Position numbers and translations under genes: made by a program. From contig CANHYS010000084.1 of NCBI GenBank assembly GCA_947464585.1, positions 1-7,614 on the forward strand: a stretch of 7,614 nucleotides of DNA, given 5' to 3'. This DNA comes from Planctomycetaceae bacterium. Its GTDB lineage: Bacteria > Planctomycetota > Planctomycetia > Pirellulales > UBA1268. Positions 5,665-7,614 of the stretch are shown here, one piece after another (the first letter of the stretch is position 1; each line of letters starts with the position of its first letter). The notes under the pieces were generated by a model, which saw nothing but the letters and a program-made list of their open reading frames with translations, ran no database searches and was not told the DNA's origin.

Positions 5665-6060
5665 TCACGACGGGACTTTGATGTTCAGCGCGGCGGCCGC
5701 GAGCAGTGCCCAGCCGACGAGGAACAGCACGCCCCCGATCGGTACGATCGCCCCCAAGATCTTCACGCCCGACAGGGCCAGCGCTGCCAGACAGCCGCTG
5801 AAGATCAACGTGCCGATGAGGAAGCACCAGCCAGAGGCGAGGAGCATTCCGCGGGATGGTGAAGCCTGTGGCAAGGCAGACACCACCGCCACGATGAGCA
5901 TCGCCAGGGCGTGGTAGAGGCAGTAGCGGACGGCCGTCTCCCAGTTGTCGGTGCGGCCGGTGGCGTCGAGCATCGCCTTCAGACCGTGAGCACCAAACGA
6001 GCCGGCCCCGACGCCCAGCCCTCCGAGGATCGCACCGGAGCAGAGGAAGAACTTCAGCAT
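5665..6060 (-). CDS. DUF423 family small integral membrane protein
   Basis: The product has 131 residues and four predicted membrane helices: about 3-21, 48-65, 71-95 and 101-126. DUF423 (YgdD/TMEM256-like, UPF0382) proteins are short inner-membrane proteins of unknown function. Family marks are the N-terminal G-A-G-S-F-G-A-H-G-L-K (18-28), the Y-C-L-Y-H-A-L-A (46-53) helix start, L-I-F-S-G-C-L-A-A-L (85-94) and P-I-G-G (107-110) followed by F-L-V-G-W (113-117). Length and motif order are as in the family. The start codon lies 7 nt beyond the secretin stop, with no clear Shine-Dalgarno site, so it is likely read from the same transcript, perhaps by translational coupling. Confidence 0.9.
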   Translation of the reverse strand: MLKFFLCSGAILGGLGVGAGSFGAHGLKAMLDATGRTDNWETAVRYCLYHALAMLIVAVVSALPQASPSRGMLLASGWCFLIGTLIFSGCLAALALSGVKILGAIVPIGGVLFLVGWALLAAAALNIKVPS

Positions 6061-6067
6061 GGGATGG

Positions 6068-7614
6068 TTATGGCCGGTTGGCGCCGAGGAGTTTGTCCTC
6101 CTCTTCCTCCTGGATGATGATTCGCGGCGTCACCATCAACATCAGGCTGTCCGTCGTGCGGCCCATGCCGACGTTCTTGAAGAGTCGATTGATGTAGGGA
6201 ATCTTCGAGAGGATGGGCACGCCGAATTCGTTGCGGCCCTCGCGGAGCCGCTTGATGCCGCCGAGCAGCACGGTGCCGCCATCGGGCACGCTCACGGTGG
6301 TGGTGACCGTCGTGAAGATGAATTCTGGCAGCTGGATCGTGGTGCCGCGAGAGAAGACCTCCTGCTCGGCGCTGTTCTTGGCCTGCGTTTCCAGGCTGGC
6401 GTTGAGTCCGGCTCCGGCGGCGGCATCTCCAGCCAGCCCCGTTTTTTCATCGCTGCTCTTCGACTTCGTGGACCGCGTGCCCTCGAACTGGAACTGCTCC
6501 ACCTGGCCGATCTGCGAGAAAAACGGCACGAGCGTCAGACGCACGAACCGCCGATCGCTGGAGACGACCGCCTGCACGTTCACGGCTGTGCCCTCGGAGA
6601 GCACGGTGATTACCGGCTGCTGGGCCGCCGCGAAATCTCCCACCACGGGCACGACGCTCGTCACGAATGGCCGCTGGGTGCTGTCGGATATGAAGGCGTT
6701 CTGGCCGTTGAAGAGCGTGACCTTCGGCGCCTGCATGACATTGGATCGCGTGTTGCCCTGCGCCGCCTGGATCAGGAAGTAGGCTTCAATGTCGCTGAGG
6801 ATCGCGAAGCCGAAGTTGGCGGCCGATGTGGCCGGGTCGGGCAGGCCGGGAAGCGACGGCACGGTGGCACTGCCGAAGCTGTTTTGACGAAACGGAATCG
6901 AGAAGAAACTGGGAGTCTGCTGGGCCGCCGTCTGGCCCGCCGTCGTGCCACCGGTCCGCCCACCCGTCGCGCCGCCGCCACCGAGGCCACCACCGCCGCC
7001 GAGGCCACCAGCGCCGCCGAGGCCACCAGCGCCGCCCATGCCACCCGATCCCCTGGCCACGCCAGGCATGCCGGTTTGATCAAGACCAATTGTCTGGCTG
7101 CGGCTTCCTGGAGCGGCCTGGATGCCTGACGACGATGGCGAGAGCGAGGAGTTGCTCTGGGTGGGAATCGCCGTCATGTTCAGCGGCGATTGAACGCCGG
7201 TCTGGATATTGAAATCGAAGTCGACGCCAATCCGTTCGAAGAAGGTGTCATTGAGCCGGATGAATCGCACCTCGATCGTTACCTGCAGGTCCTGCAGCCT
7301 GCGGAGTTGTTCGAGCAGATCGGCGATCTCCTCGTGCACCTCCTGTGTCTGGCTCACCACGATGCTGAGGTTCGTCGCAAACGGCTGGATGGCGCCCTGA
7401 CCGCCCACGGTGTTCCAACTCTGCGGCGAGACGGTGTTTTGAATCAGGTCGATGAGCGACTGGAAGTCGGCCTGAGTGCCGCCACCCGTGGGCGGGCCAA
7501 ACGGGATGGACGGGTTCGAGCCCGTCGCCGGGGCGTTGCCACCCCCTTGAAACTGCGCGAGCGACGCTGGATCCATGCTCGCATCGCCCGAGGCGCGGCT
7601 CACCCCGTTGATGC
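6068..7614 (-). CDS. Secretin (GspD/PilQ-type outer-membrane channel), C-terminal part (5' end outside window)
   Basis: The frame runs off the right edge; about 515 residues are visible, and GTG 7601-7603 is not a supported start. Secretins form large outer-membrane pores for type II secretion or type IV pili. Numbering from that GTG, residues 46-108 look like the last N-domain (DFQSLIDLIQNTVSP, NLSIVVSQTQEVHEEIADLLEQLRRLQ). The secretin core starts at VTIEVRFIRLNDTFFERIGVDFDF (108-131) and resumes at DIEAYFLIQAAQGNTRSNVMQAPKVTLFNGQ (271-301). Residues 442-475 fit the published T2SP_D secretin signature position by position: GGTVLLGGI, 11 residues, then VPILSKIPYINRLF. The chain ends TPRIIIQEEEED without a pilotin-binding S-domain. 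Two low-complexity inserts split the core: a Gly-rich stretch (about 178-228, made by 18-bp tandem repeats) and a polar, charged stretch (about 374-418). N-terminal to 46 it is Gly/Pro/Asn-rich. DUF423 follows 7 nt after the stop. Other machine parts must lie outside the window. Confidence 0.92.
   Translation of the reverse strand, partial: INGVSRASGDASMDPASLAQFQGGGNAPATGSNPSIPFGPPTGGGTQADFQSLIDLIQNTVSPQSWNTVGGQGAIQPFATNLSIVVSQTQEVHEEIADLLEQLRRLQDLQVTIEVRFIRLNDTFFERIGVDFDFNIQTGVQSPLNMTAIPTQSNSSLSPSSSGIQAAPGSRSQTIGLDQTGMPGVARGSGGMGGAGGLGGAGGLGGGGGLGGGGATGGRTGGTTAGQTAAQQTPSFFSIPFRQNSFGSATVPSLPGLPDPATSAANFGFAILSDIEAYFLIQAAQGNTRSNVMQAPKVTLFNGQNAFISDSTQRPFVTSVVPVVGDFAAAQQPVITVLSEGTAVNVQAVVSSDRRFVRLTLVPFFSQIGQVEQFQFEGTRSTKSKSSDEKTGLAGDAAAGAGLNASLETQAKNSAEQEVFSRGTTIQLPEFIFTTVTTTVSVPDGGTVLLGGIKRLREGRNEFGVPILSKIPYINRLFKNVGMGRTTDSLMLMVTPRIIIQEEEEDKLLGANRP
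6983..7036. repeat. 18-bp tandem repeat, three copies, coding the Gly-rich secretin insert
   Basis: The unit gaggccaccagcgccgcc is perfect at 7001-7018 and 7019-7036 and has one mismatch at 6983-7000. On the minus strand it encodes a repeat of G-G-A-G-G-L or G-G-G-G-G-L type. The length is a multiple of three, so copy-number change keeps the secretin frame. Degenerate flanking sequence (about 6950-7060) extends the Gly-rich tract. Confidence 0.85.

Noticed and set aside
6059..7129. Plus-strand open frame of 356 codons opposite the secretin
   Set aside because: The minus-strand frame matches the secretin signature exactly; the plus-strand translation is low-complexity at its end (Ala/Thr/Glu from the Gly repeat) and has no motif.

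Overview
The window is GC-rich DNA from what looks like a planctomycete. This is an inference from gene content: a DUF11-type three-module exported protein with a long Pro/Ala linker, a secretin with a Gly-rich insert and an atypical N-terminal domain, a small TPR lipoprotein-like or periplasmic protein with an acidic tail, and long intergenic palindromic repeats. There are no RNA genes, no CRISPR array, no transposase and no recognisable phage or defence genes. Both ends cut through genes: phoU on the left, a secretin on the right.

Layout. Positions 1-430 (+) hold the C-terminal part of PhoU, the phosphate-signalling regulator. Positions 431-812 are non-coding and rich in structure: a perfect 8-bp hairpin, two copies of a 68-bp unit that each fold into two hairpins, a 31-bp direct repeat flanking that block (its first copy includes the phoU stop codon), an A-tract/stem/T-tract terminator, and two more palindromes. 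At 813-2357 (+) is an exported protein of three Ig/DUF11-like modules joined by a Pro/Ala-rich linker. From 2523 to 4671 (+) runs a tight three-gene group: a metallophosphoesterase-family protein whose metal-binding motifs are largely eroded, CutA1 (unusually rich in cysteine), and a 166-aa protein of unknown function. At 4824-5624 (+) is an exported TPR protein with an acidic C-terminal tail. The remainder is on the minus strand and converges on it: a secretin (enters from the right edge, ends at 6068) followed after 7 nt by a four-helix DUF423 membrane protein (6060-5665).

How the genes fit together. The window does not encode one pathway. The secretin would form an outer-membrane channel of a type II secretion or type IV pilus kind of machine whose other parts lie outside the window. 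DUF423 is probably co-transcribed with it, but a functional link is unproven. The metallophosphoesterase-like protein, CutA and the unknown 166-aa protein are spaced like an operon (21 and 25 nt gaps). The most notable points are the likely pseudoenzyme state of the metallophosphoesterase-like protein and the history of the repeat block behind phoU, which seems to have pushed the terminator about 200 bp away from the gene. I did not find convincing evidence of an undescribed multi-gene system.
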